In this document: positions 32,908 to 40,597 of the stretch, piece by piece
Numbering within the stretch: the stretch's first letter is position 1
How the letters are laid out: each line of letters begins with the position of its first letter
Virus record (IMG/VR): IMGVR_UViG_3300023170_000009
Span: 62,001-126,000 of that record
Length of the DNA: 64,000 nt
DNA from: a virus
Strand: one strand, 5' to 3'
The notes under the pieces: generated by a model
Database searches by the model: none
Seen by the model: only the letters and a program-made list of their open reading frames with translations
Told to the model about the DNA's origin: nothing
Translations under genes and position numbers: made by a program

Positions 32908-33655
32908 TAAATATTCTCCTGAATATGTAAACAACCTCAAAAACATGGTCGAAAAAAACTTTACACGGCCGTGTACATTCACCTGTTTCACAGACGATCC
33001 TGCAGGATTAGAATGTGAATATCTACCTATTCCAGATGTACAACCATTGCATCCTAAATACTGGTTTGGTAAAGATAACTATTGTTGGGATAGAGCTAAA
33101 TTCTTTGTGTTTAATGCACACAATATTTTAGGTTATAAAGGCAAGTATTGCTATTTTGATTTAGATGTAATAATTCAAAACAATATAAACGACTTAGAAA
33201 TATTGGCAAAAAAACCAAGACTTGTACATTCCAAATGGCAACCAGACGGACAACAACACGATAGATTTTTTATAGACATTCGTGGCACATATTATAATAC
33301 AAGTATGATGTGCTGGGAATACAATCAATGTGAGCAAATATATTACGATGTTTTAGAGCATCAAGATGTTGTGTTCAAAACATTTTTTAAAGGATCAGAT
33401 AACTACCATTATTGGAGACAGCGTAATTTCTGGGGCAACATTCCTTTTGATTGGGTATACTCTTATAACAGAGGAGCTCATTGGAAAGAGGATAACGACA
33501 AGTATAAATATAGAAAAGAATACAAAGTTTGTATTTTTAACACAGATTTAACACCCGATCCTGCAGCTAAGGATCAAATTAAGATTAGTGATTTACAAGA
33601 TGAGAAACTTTTGAGGCATTGGCATGGAGCTAACTTTAATAGCAAATCTACTTGA
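32876..33655 (+). CDS. GT-A glycosyltransferase-like protein, island paralogue 2
   Basis: A 259-residue protein starting MMNFICIKWGDKYSPEYVNNL. Motifs: CFTDDPAGL (about 40-48), HPKYWFGK (about 60-67), YFDLDVIIQNNI (about 93-104, D-x-D), WRQRNFWGNIPFDWVYSYNRG (about 182-202) and VCIFNTDLTPDP. It closely parallels the 35359 gene in all these blocks, so the two are recent paralogues. Overlaps paralogue 1 by 32 bases. Confidence 0.82.
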   Translation: MMNFICIKWGDKYSPEYVNNLKNMVEKNFTRPCTFTCFTDDPAGLECEYLPIPDVQPLHPKYWFGKDNYCWDRAKFFVFNAHNILGYKGKYCYFDLDVIIQNNINDLEILAKKPRLVHSKWQPDGQQHDRFFIDIRGTYYNTSMMCWEYNQCEQIYYDVLEHQDVVFKTFFKGSDNYHYWRQRNFWGNIPFDWVYSYNRGAHWKEDNDKYKYRKEYKVCIFNTDLTPDPAAKDQIKISDLQDEKLLRHWHGANFNSKST

Positions 33656-35123
33656 TACCAAGTATACCCAAGTCCAAGTAAATAATTTTTACACTCAAGC
33701 AAAAAACTTGATAAAGGATCCTTTTGAGTTTGTTGTCTTTACTACACAAGAAGAACTAGATGAAATGGTAGAGACAAACAAAATCAAAGGGTATGCCATG
33801 CCCTTTAAAATACATGTACCGAAATATGGACATGAATGGTTAGAGATAGATTTAATAAAACATACACCAAAATATGGCGTATCTTTATTTGTTACACCCA
33901 ATATTCTTTTAAACAATCCAGAGAAAATCCTGGAGTATAAAACTGCTGGTATAGACAAGTGTATTATGCAAGACGGCAATGTTGCATACTTCGTTAACCA
34001 TAACAAATTTGTTAGCAACGTTTTACAAAAATGGGAAAGAGAAGAAAACGATTTAACTTTTTATAATCACGAATTTAAACAAGAATTTCAAGTTAATGAA
34101 ATGGATACTTTACCATTTCTAAATTCTAAAAATAAAGAATATCCTGTAAGTCTAGATGATCCTATAGTAGCTTTTCCTTTTTGGTATACACATAAAGTTG
34201 ACAGCTATATAGAATCCTGTTATAATAGATCTACAGATTTATATCCATATCTACCGAGAGCACTTGAAATAGAAATATGTGGATTTACTGTAGAAGAAAT
34301 AAAAAATATCTTTACTGAGGACTATACAAATTTAGCTAGAATGTCTAAAATAGTATTATCCAATGATGAAGAAGAACCTACTAACTGTAAAGACTTTTAT
34401 GATATATGTGAATATCTAATGGAAACAAGAAATATTAGTATTGACTTACTAACAGATTTAACAAACTTTGACAAGTATTGGTGGGGAACAGTAGGCATAC
34501 TATTTAAAAATATGGGAAACATCACAGTAACCATAAACGACATATATAATAGAGAAATAGAAAAACAGATGTCAAATGCTGAGGCATTGTTACAAAGTGG
34601 AGCTAGAGTATTTTGGCAATACACTAGAACAACACAAACAGATGAGGACATAGAGAAAGCTAAAGCACTTTCTAAAAAACATAAGTTCTCAGGATTTAAC
34701 TTTATTGAAAATAAAGTCGAAGAAAAAATAAATGTAGTAGAGGTAGAGGAAAAAGAAGACTTGCCTGACTACAAGTTAATAGAGTTGGAGACAATCAAAC
34801 TTAGGCAAAAAGACGCTGAGTATTTAGACGTTAAGGTAAAATTTGATAAACAAGTAAGATGCTTAGCAAAAATAGAAAACAAGGCCTATATTGATAAAGA
34901 AGGAAACGTTTTTCCATGTGTATTTACTGCTAAAAACATATTAGTAGCAAAAATAAATCCTTACGAGGAAACAGATATTTTGTACGATTGGAAAAGTAAT
35001 AACTGTAAAGTACACGGATTGAAAAAAATATTCACTAACAAATTTTTCACATCTTACTTTACCAACAAACTAAAATTAGATCCTAGTCTAATTTGTAATA
35101 AAAAATGTGGAGTATTAAAATGA
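33624..35123 (+). CDS. Fusion: degenerate GT-like domain plus radical-SAM/SPASM-like domain
   Basis: A 499-residue protein, not recognised as a known family. Residues 1-195 begin like the neighbouring glycosyltransferases (IANLLDTKYTQVQVNNFY, FVVFTT) but have no D-x-D. Residues 198-499 follow the layout of radical SAM proteins: CYNRSTDLY at the place of CxxxCxxC (only the first Cys kept), KIVLSNDEEEPTNCKDF where the GNYGDP-type strand would be, a barrel-like middle (SIDLLTDLTNF, VTINDIY, FWQYT), and a SPASM-like end with IDKEGNVFPC (Cys432) and Cys491/Cys495. Loss of the cluster implies a non-radical or pseudo-enzyme role. Inference from pattern only. Confidence 0.7.
   Translation: MELTLIANLLDTKYTQVQVNNFYTQAKNLIKDPFEFVVFTTQEELDEMVETNKIKGYAMPFKIHVPKYGHEWLEIDLIKHTPKYGVSLFVTPNILLNNPEKILEYKTAGIDKCIMQDGNVAYFVNHNKFVSNVLQKWEREENDLTFYNHEFKQEFQVNEMDTLPFLNSKNKEYPVSLDDPIVAFPFWYTHKVDSYIESCYNRSTDLYPYLPRALEIEICGFTVEEIKNIFTEDYTNLARMSKIVLSNDEEEPTNCKDFYDICEYLMETRNISIDLLTDLTNFDKYWWGTVGILFKNMGNITVTINDIYNREIEKQMSNAEALLQSGARVFWQYTRTTQTDEDIEKAKALSKKHKFSGFNFIENKVEEKINVVEVEEKEDLPDYKLIELETIKLRQKDAEYLDVKVKFDKQVRCLAKIENKAYIDKEGNVFPCVFTAKNILVAKINPYEETDILYDWKSNNCKVHGLKKIFTNKFFTSYFTNKLKLDPSLICNKKCGVLK
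34198..34226 (+). promoter_or_regulatory. Perfect sigma70 promoter inside the fusion gene
   Basis: TTGACA (34198-34203), 17-base spacer, TATAAT (34221-34226), all 12 bases matching. It lies at the boundary between the two halves of the fusion protein (codons 192-201) and would transcribe the C-terminal half and the genes to 38.1 kb. Confidence 0.7.
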
Positions 35124-35362
35124 ACACGACAAGAGAAATAAGAAAGTCAACCGCATATATGGGTTCCTTTAATGATTGGAATAATGAGGATACAGACTTC
35201 GTTATTGATTCTGTAAGAGGAGGCAGGTTTGTTTCTATTGTAGTTAAAGGTCCCAGGGAACAGTTTGACGATACATCTAGCAATATTGTATGTGAACTTG
35301 TAAATTATGGTTTGATGTACGGCAGAGACTTTATTCTACAAAACCTGACGGAGACATCATGA
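35120..35362 (+). CDS. Small unknown protein
   Basis: An 80-residue protein starting MNTTREIRKSTAYMGSFNDW; this ATG overlaps the preceding stop (AATGA), which fits the coupled style of the island better than an earlier start at 35105. It has mixed alpha/beta pattern (FVSIVVKGPREQF, LVNYGLMYGRDFIL) and no motif I recognise. It ends in an ATGA overlap with the next glycosyltransferase. Confidence 0.7.
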   Translation: MNTTREIRKSTAYMGSFNDWNNEDTDFVIDSVRGGRFVSIVVKGPREQFDDTSSNIVCELVNYGLMYGRDFILQNLTETS

Positions 35363-36171
35363 GAGTAAATGTCGTATGTTGTAAATGGGGAACCAGGTAT
35401 GGTCCTCACTATGTTAATCGTTTATATAACATGTCTAAAAAGAATATAAACGATAAGCACGAGTTTCATTTTTACTGTTATACAGACGACAGCGAGGGCC
35501 TATTAGATGACATTAAAGTTATACCATTTCCTGATATTCCTAATATCCATCCTAAGTATTGGTTTGGCAGCGATGATTTCAAGTTTGGAATGGCAAGGTG
35601 CTGGGACAGGCCTAAAACATTTATTTTTAATACGCATAACTTTGCTGATGATAAGCCTCATGGCCGCTTTATCTTTTTTGATTTAGACGTTGTAATACAA
35701 AGAGATTTAGAACCTGTTCTAACTTACAATATGGAACGTCCAACAAAAATGAGATCTTGGTGGCAGGATCCTCGCCCAATGAAAACAAGAAGATTTAAGT
35801 TAGCACATGGAGCGCATACCAACGGCTCTTGTCAGGTATGGAGCGATGATCAATGTGAGGTAATATGGGAAGATGTATTACAAAACCAAGATAAAATATG
35901 GTTCACTTATACAGACGGAACAGATAATTATCACAGTTGGAAGTGGAGAGACTTATGGGATCACTTTCCCTCAGAATTTGCCTACTCCTATAACAGAGGA
36001 AGGGACTGGGAGTCAGGTGATTTAGAAGTTGGTATATATAGGGAAGGTTGCATTCTTTGCGTATTTAATGTGGACATACTTCCTTTTGAGGATAACAGTC
36101 GAGGACATGTAAAACAAGATGACCTCGCAGATCCTAAATTATTAAAGCATTGGACAGTGAATGAACTTTGA
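35359..36171 (+). CDS. GT-A glycosyltransferase-like protein, island paralogue 3
   Basis: A 270-residue protein with all shared blocks: VVCCKWGTRYGPHYVNRLY, CYTDDSEGL, HPKYWFG, RFIFFDLDVVIQRDL (about 104-118; D-x-D), WKWRDLWDHFPSEFAYSYNRGRDWE and CVFNVDILP. This is the best-preserved member of the set and nearest to paralogue 2. Acts in the cytoplasm of the host (no signal or membrane segment). Acceptor may be phage tail proteins, host glycans or DNA. Confidence 0.84.
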   Translation: MRVNVVCCKWGTRYGPHYVNRLYNMSKKNINDKHEFHFYCYTDDSEGLLDDIKVIPFPDIPNIHPKYWFGSDDFKFGMARCWDRPKTFIFNTHNFADDKPHGRFIFFDLDVVIQRDLEPVLTYNMERPTKMRSWWQDPRPMKTRRFKLAHGAHTNGSCQVWSDDQCEVIWEDVLQNQDKIWFTYTDGTDNYHSWKWRDLWDHFPSEFAYSYNRGRDWESGDLEVGIYREGCILCVFNVDILPFEDNSRGHVKQDDLADPKLLKHWTVNEL

Positions 36172-36781
36172 AGAAATTGTAAAGTTAAGTCCTGAAATAA
36201 GTAATGTTTTTGATTATGAAGTATTTGAAAATGTTATTAACTTGTTGGGCAAAGACGAAGTACATATACTAGAAATTGGAAGTTGGAAAGGAGCGTCTGC
36301 AGTTGCTTGGTCCGAGATTTGTATTAAAAAGGGAATAAAGTATTCTGTGGAATGTTTAGACTGTTGGGATAATAGTCCAACAACAACATCAAATTTTGTC
36401 TGGAAAATGTTTGAGGAAGAGAAAGGACAAAACAAAAAAAATTATGAGTGTTTTTTAAAGAACACGAAAGACTACAATATTAGTCATAAGAAGATTCCTT
36501 ACAGCTACCCAATATTTTGGAACGAACACCGAGCCAGTAGAGGGACTTACGATATAGTGTATTATGATGCAGCACATGACAAAAACTCTACTTTTAATAG
36601 TTTAATCTACTGGTCGCCTAAAGCAAGTTACATGGTTGTAGATGATTATTTTGAAGGTTTTGATAAACAACAATTATGGCAAAAAGAATGTACTATAGGT
36701 ATTAATTTAGCAGCAGATTATTTAGGAAAAACAATAGTCAAACAATCTGCAACAAACAAAGTGATATATTGGGAATGTTAA
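36161..36781 (+). CDS. Class I SAM-dependent methyltransferase-like protein
   Basis: A 206-residue Rossmann-fold protein. Motif I is VHILEIGSWKGASAVAW (about 31-47), an acidic end of strand 2 is CLDCWD, and DIVYYDAAHDKNSTFNSL (about 126-143) followed by YMVVDDYF matches the Methyltransf_24 type found in sugar and glycan methylation loci. Overlaps the flanking glycosyltransferase genes by 11 and 7 bases. Likely methylates a sugar made or attached by the neighbours; inference. Confidence 0.8.
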   Translation: MNFEEIVKLSPEISNVFDYEVFENVINLLGKDEVHILEIGSWKGASAVAWSEICIKKGIKYSVECLDCWDNSPTTTSNFVWKMFEEEKGQNKKNYECFLKNTKDYNISHKKIPYSYPIFWNEHRASRGTYDIVYYDAAHDKNSTFNSLIYWSPKASYMVVDDYFEGFDKQQLWQKECTIGINLAADYLGKTIVKQSATNKVIYWEC

Positions 36782-37458
36782 ACATCTATACAGTTAAATG
36801 GGGAACAAAATATTCCCCCAAGCACGTTGAGGCTATTTACAATAGTTGTAAAAAGTTTATAACCTGCGACTTTAATTTTTATTGTTTAACAGAAGATCCT
36901 AAAAACTTACACGAGGATATAAAAGTTATTCCATTGCCAAACGATAATAAATTAGAAGTTTGGTGGAATAAAATGTATTTGTTTGATGAGAATGTTGTAA
37001 GACAAAAAGGAGAAAAATTATTCTTTGACTTAGACATTATTATACAAAGAAATATAGATGAGCTTGTTAATTACGACCCCGAGGATTGTTTGTGCTTTTT
37101 AAAAACACATTGGCACGACATGGAAACGCAGTATAAAGAAACAAGGCATATACCTCATAAGTATACAGACTTAAACTCTTCTGTATTACGTTGGAACGAC
37201 AATTTAAATACAGAAGAAATAACATTGTATTTTAAAAAACATATAAAACAAATTTTATGGTATTATAGAGGAATAGATAATTTTTTCCACCATCGTGGTG
37301 TGGCTAGAATTAAATATTTTCCTATAGGATGGGCATATAGTTATAACGTAGGATATATATACCCACATGATATAGAAACACACGTCTATAGACAAATTCC
37401 CTACGTTTGTCTATTTGACTCAATGGGAAGAAAAGAAGATGTCAAACTTGAACTTTAA
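36775..37458 (+). CDS. GT-A glycosyltransferase-like protein, island paralogue 4
   Basis: A 227-residue protein; the ATG at 36775 gives MLNIYTVKWGTKYSPKHVEAIY, matching the paralogue N-termini better than the ATG at 36769. It keeps CLTEDPKNL, LFFDLDIIIQRNID (about 84-97; D-x-D), a RGIDNFFHHRG block and WAYSYNVG, and ends with VCLFDSMG. It overlaps the methyltransferase stop and the next gene. Confidence 0.82.
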   Translation: MLNIYTVKWGTKYSPKHVEAIYNSCKKFITCDFNFYCLTEDPKNLHEDIKVIPLPNDNKLEVWWNKMYLFDENVVRQKGEKLFFDLDIIIQRNIDELVNYDPEDCLCFLKTHWHDMETQYKETRHIPHKYTDLNSSVLRWNDNLNTEEITLYFKKHIKQILWYYRGIDNFFHHRGVARIKYFPIGWAYSYNVGYIYPHDIETHVYRQIPYVCLFDSMGRKEDVKLEL

Positions 37459-38116
37459 TTTTTTAAACAATTTAAAACATTGGGGAGATGGCTTAGCTAA
37501 GGTAGAACATGAAATGCCCCACAAGCATGATGACTTTAGACAGTCTCTGAACCCAAATACAATGGAAGGTGCTATTTGGTTAGTCGAAGAACTTAAAAAA
37601 GTTTTAGACGAACACTATATGAAAGAAAGCGACTTTAATATATTAGTCCTTAATTCTTGGCTAGGTGTTCCACTTGTTCCTTTATTGTGTGAAAATTTAT
37701 CTGTAGGACAATTACACTTAGTTGATATAGACCCCGAGGCTTTAGAACTTTCTAAAGTATTTAACTCGCATTATATAACAGAAGAATTTATTAAAATACA
37801 ACACTGGAACCTAGATGTTCCGTTTGCTTTTGATGAATTAAATCAACTGAACGTAGATGTTGTTATCTCTTTAGGGTGTGAACAAATGTATCCTTTACAA
37901 GAACTAATAACAGCTAACAAACACGCAATATTTGCTTGTCAGTCTTCTAATGTTATTGAGGAAATGTACGGTATTAATTGTGTTGATACTACAGAAGCAC
38001 TAATTGAAAACGTTGGGCTAGAAGAAGTATATAGTTCTGGAAAAACAATTCAATACTATTATTCTTGGGACGGTAAAAAGTTTTACGATAGATTCCAAGT
38101 TATTGGAAAAAAATAA
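37439..38116 (+). CDS. Methyltransferase-like Rossmann protein
   Basis: A 225-residue protein. The start at 37439 has GGAAGAAAAGAAG upstream and is chosen over 37415. The core NILVLNSWLGVPLVPLL (about 64-80) and LHLVDIDPEALELSKVF (about 87-103) resemble motifs I and II of class I methyltransferases, with VDVVISLGCEQMYPL as motif IV position; the glycine-rich loop is atypical (NSWLG). Conserved PHKHDD lies near the N-terminus. It closes the coupled part of the island. Confidence 0.7.
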   Translation: MSNLNFNFLNNLKHWGDGLAKVEHEMPHKHDDFRQSLNPNTMEGAIWLVEELKKVLDEHYMKESDFNILVLNSWLGVPLVPLLCENLSVGQLHLVDIDPEALELSKVFNSHYITEEFIKIQHWNLDVPFAFDELNQLNVDVVISLGCEQMYPLQELITANKHAIFACQSSNVIEEMYGINCVDTTEALIENVGLEEVYSSGKTIQYYYSWDGKKFYDRFQVIGKK

Positions 38117-38117
38117 T

Positions 38118-38125
38118 TATAAATA
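38118..38125 (+). promoter_or_regulatory. T4-type late promoter 5 nt from the hesB/iscA-like ATG
   Basis: TATAAATA on the plus strand followed by TTTTT and then ATG. By the usual T4 late start point the transcript would begin at the A of the ATG, giving a leaderless mRNA. No Shine-Dalgarno is present. Confidence 0.6.
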
Positions 38126-38130
38126 TTTTT

Positions 38131-38514
38131 ATGTCTAGCGTAATCGAAATCACAGATAATGCGATACAGAAACTTCTTGAAAAACAAGAAAAAGACGGCT
38201 TTAAAAACATCCGACTCGGAATTACAGGCGGAGGTTGCGCTGGCTTTGAATACGTTTTCGACTCTATTAATGATAACGGCGATGTGTCTGATGATATATT
38301 TGTTGATTATGGTAGGTTCGGCGTAGTAATAGATAAAGTATCTATACCTTACATAGTGGGAATGACATTAGATTGGCAAACAGAAGGTCTAAATGAATTT
38401 TTTAAATTTGTAAACCCTAAGGAAAAGGATTCTTGTGGGTGTGGGGTGAGTATAAACTTTGACTTAGAACAAGTTGAAATAGATACAAATAAAATTACAG
38501 CAATAAATATTTAA
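38131..38514 (+). CDS. hesB: HesB/IscA-type iron-sulfur carrier protein
   Basis: A 127-residue A-type carrier. It starts with IEITDNAIQKLLEK, has GGGCAGFEYVF (Cys36) and the C-terminal CGCG pair (Cys102, Cys104), which together are the three cluster-binding cysteines of IscA/HesB proteins. Such proteins deliver Fe-S clusters; in this phage the radical SAM QueE would need one. HesB genes are known in marine T4-like phages. It is convergent with the 2OG-oxygenase-like gene (4-base overlap of the ends). Confidence 0.93.
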   Translation: MSSVIEITDNAIQKLLEKQEKDGFKNIRLGITGGGCAGFEYVFDSINDNGDVSDDIFVDYGRFGVVIDKVSIPYIVGMTLDWQTEGLNEFFKFVNPKEKDSCGCGVSINFDLEQVEIDTNKITAINI

Positions 38515-39161
38515 CTAAACATCGAGGCGTCTTCCCCAGATATGTCCTCAATCATATTTCTCCACATATCTGCATTAGGAATAACAAACCCTAAAGTTAC
38601 ACGTGGCTCATGTGAGCCAGCACAATGATAATAAACTTTGTCTGGCTCTCTTCCCCTTCCGTAATAACCAACCTTAGCAGTCCAGCCAGGCTTATCTTTC
38701 ATTGTTATTATTTCGTGTGTCAACGGATCTCTATATCTAAAAAATCCGTTTCCATTAGGAGTACAAGATAACAAAATATTATAACCATGTGCATTCCAAT
38801 TATTATGCCATCCCATGAAACCATCTTTAGGATAAAAAACTTGAACTGCTTGATTTCTAGCACCTAAATAAGAACAAAGCTCTTGATTAAGTTTTTGACA
38901 GGCTTCCCTGTGTTCTCTAGGTGCTCTTCCATCCATTAAAATATCTATGGATCTAGTATGTTCTGGATATCCTATGTGTTCTCCATCTTTTTCTACAATC
39001 ATTTTAAGATACTCTTCACCGCAGGCAGTCTCTAAAGTTTCATCTCCTGCTCTTTTAGTATCTATAGATTGCTCTAGTTCAGTTAAGTCTTGAGAAAAGA
39101 ACCAATCTGAATATGGTGTTAGAATTTCTAATAATTCTTCACCGACGTTTATCCATCTCAT
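38511..39161 (-). CDS. 2OG-Fe(II) oxygenase-like protein with altered metal site
   Basis: A 216-residue protein of the double-stranded beta-helix type. GWHNNWNAHGYNILLS (117-132) resembles the first metal motif of a cyanophage oxygenase family I remember as WHTN; His119 is present but the usual Asp/Glu two residues on is Asn121. FFRYRDP (140-146), a distal His179 (YYHC) and Arg187 (EPRVTLGF) complete the layout, giving a possible H-x-N...H site. Substrate unknown. Last gene of the operon from the 40562 promoter. Confidence 0.72.
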   Translation of the reverse strand: MRWINVGEELLEILTPYSDWFFSQDLTELEQSIDTKRAGDETLETACGEEYLKMIVEKDGEHIGYPEHTRSIDILMDGRAPREHREACQKLNQELCSYLGARNQAVQVFYPKDGFMGWHNNWNAHGYNILLSCTPNGNGFFRYRDPLTHEIITMKDKPGWTAKVGYYGRGREPDKVYYHCAGSHEPRVTLGFVIPNADMWRNMIEDISGEDASMFS

Positions 39162-39892
39162 CTAGCATCCAAGTCCCATTGCGGGATAGTGTAGTGATAC
39201 AAAACTCTTTCTGTATCTCCTAGTTCTTCAACCTTGTAACCGTTAACAAAGTTCCAACGAGCATCTGGCTCGTCTATAAATCCCCAATCTACTCCGTGAT
39301 CACTGTAAGTGAGAAGCCTCCACATTGTAAAGGTATCCCACTTTATAGAGTCTCTTGGATAATGAGCAATGTCATAATCAGGTTCCTGTTGATGACAATA
39401 CTCTCCCCACCAAGCACTCATTAAAGCTAATGTTTGTGGTTTGTCATTGTATATAAACCAACCACAATGTGCAGTCATTTCTTCTGAATTAGAAAGTCTG
39501 GTTAATTTAGCATTGTATGGACGTATCTTTGTAAATACTAAGTCCTTATCTCCTAGTAGTTTAAAGATATCCTTAATGTCCTCATGCTCGCAATACATGT
39601 CGCAATCTAGATAACATGTAGTTTCATATGGTGTATGTTCCAAAGCCCATAGCTTTGCCCTAACGTGCCTAGGAACCTCCCATGTAATTACGTTCTCAAA
39701 TAATTGATAATCCCCTGTCCCCAAAGCACACTCAGGACTAGTCTGGTCTATCCAACGCTCCTCAGTAAACAGAGTTATTCTTGCCTCGGGCCAAAAGTCT
39801 AAAATAGATTCAGCTAGTTTTACTGCCGCTTTATAGTATCCTACTCTGTTTGTTGCAACTAAAACAAACCCTTCGCCTTTACGCTTTGCCAT
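39158..39892 (-). CDS. GT-A glycosyltransferase-like protein
   Basis: A 244-residue protein. GFVLVATNRVGYYKAAVKLAESI at the start resembles nucleotide-sugar transferases of GT8/GT32 type; AKLWALEHTPYETTCYLDCDMYC (about 80-102) carries the D-x-D (LDCD), and HCGWFIYND and DSIKWDTFTMWRLL follow. It is not a close paralogue of the plus-strand set. Overlaps both operon neighbours by 4-14 bases, coupling it to the oxygenase-like gene, with which it may modify a common target. Confidence 0.78.
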   Translation of the reverse strand: MAKRKGEGFVLVATNRVGYYKAAVKLAESILDFWPEARITLFTEERWIDQTSPECALGTGDYQLFENVITWEVPRHVRAKLWALEHTPYETTCYLDCDMYCEHEDIKDIFKLLGDKDLVFTKIRPYNAKLTRLSNSEEMTAHCGWFIYNDKPQTLALMSAWWGEYCHQQEPDYDIAHYPRDSIKWDTFTMWRLLTYSDHGVDWGFIDEPDARWNFVNGYKVEELGDTERVLYHYTIPQWDLDAR

Positions 39893-40529
39893 TGTCCAAT
39901 GCCTTCTGCATAATAATAGATGATATAATTAAAACCTCAGTAACGCTTTCTGCACTATGCAATCTTTGCTTTAGTTTATCTCTAGATGCTTTTATTTCTG
40001 GAATTTCTAAGGCATCCATTTTTGCTTGTACAATGGGATCCTGCTTTCTTTCTTTATCTAATAACAAAGTTGTGAAAGCGGAAACTTCCATTGGGGACTT
40101 AGCTCTTCGGATAAGTTTTTTGTACTCTGTGTCTTTAGAGTTTTTAATTTCTGCAATCTCAAAGGCTTCAAGTTTAGCTCCAAATAATCCCTCTTGCTTT
40201 GCTCTTGCCGCTTCTGCTTCACGCCTTTCCATTGAGCGACGAACATTTTCGTTTCTTCTCTTTAAACCTTCATCTGTATTTTTATCTATCTGCTCAATAG
40301 TAAACTCTTCCATAATCCTTTGATAATCTGGATTACTGCCATCCTTATCCATTATAGATGCAAGATGACGTCTTCCATCAGGATGAACTATTGTAACAAT
40401 AATGTGCTTGGCATCCTTATTGGACCAATAAGGATATTCGAATTTGAGAGGATCTTTATTTGCTTTTTTAGGATCGACTAAATCTACTTTGACATCTTTG
40501 ATATCAAATTTCTTTTTTCGTCTTGCCAT
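39879..40529 (-). CDS. Charged helical hypothetical protein
   Basis: A 216-residue Lys/Glu-rich protein: basic start MARRKKKFDIKDVKVDLVDP, a small beta segment with YPYWSNKDAKHIIVTIVHPDGRRHLASI (about 32-60), then long helices, including two similar stretches EAFEIAEIKNSKDTEYKKLIRRAKSPMEVSAF and DALEIPEIKASRDKLKQRLHSAESVTEV, an internal duplication. First gene after the perfect sigma70 promoter. I recall similar virion-associated or hypothetical proteins in cyanophages; role unknown. Confidence 0.75.
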   Translation of the reverse strand: MARRKKKFDIKDVKVDLVDPKKANKDPLKFEYPYWSNKDAKHIIVTIVHPDGRRHLASIMDKDGSNPDYQRIMEEFTIEQIDKNTDEGLKRRNENVRRSMERREAEAARAKQEGLFGAKLEAFEIAEIKNSKDTEYKKLIRRAKSPMEVSAFTTLLLDKERKQDPIVQAKMDALEIPEIKASRDKLKQRLHSAESVTEVLIISSIIMQKALDNGKA

Positions 40530-40561
40530 TTATTCACTCCATTATGTAGAATATAATTTAC

Positions 40562-40590
40562 ATTATATGATATATATAATGTTTTGTCAA
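40562..40590 (-). promoter_or_regulatory. Perfect sigma70 promoter of the 40.5-38.5 kb operon
   Basis: TTGACA (40585-40590, minus strand), 17-base spacer, TATAAT (40562-40567). The start would be near 40555, about 26 bases before the ATG at 40529, with GGAG in between. Confidence 0.88.
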
Positions 40591-40597
40591 GTATTTT

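Noticed and set aside
33503-33510. TATAAATA on the plus strand in glycosyltransferase 2
   Set aside because: In coding sequence, over 110 bases from the next start; AT-rich codons can give it by chance.
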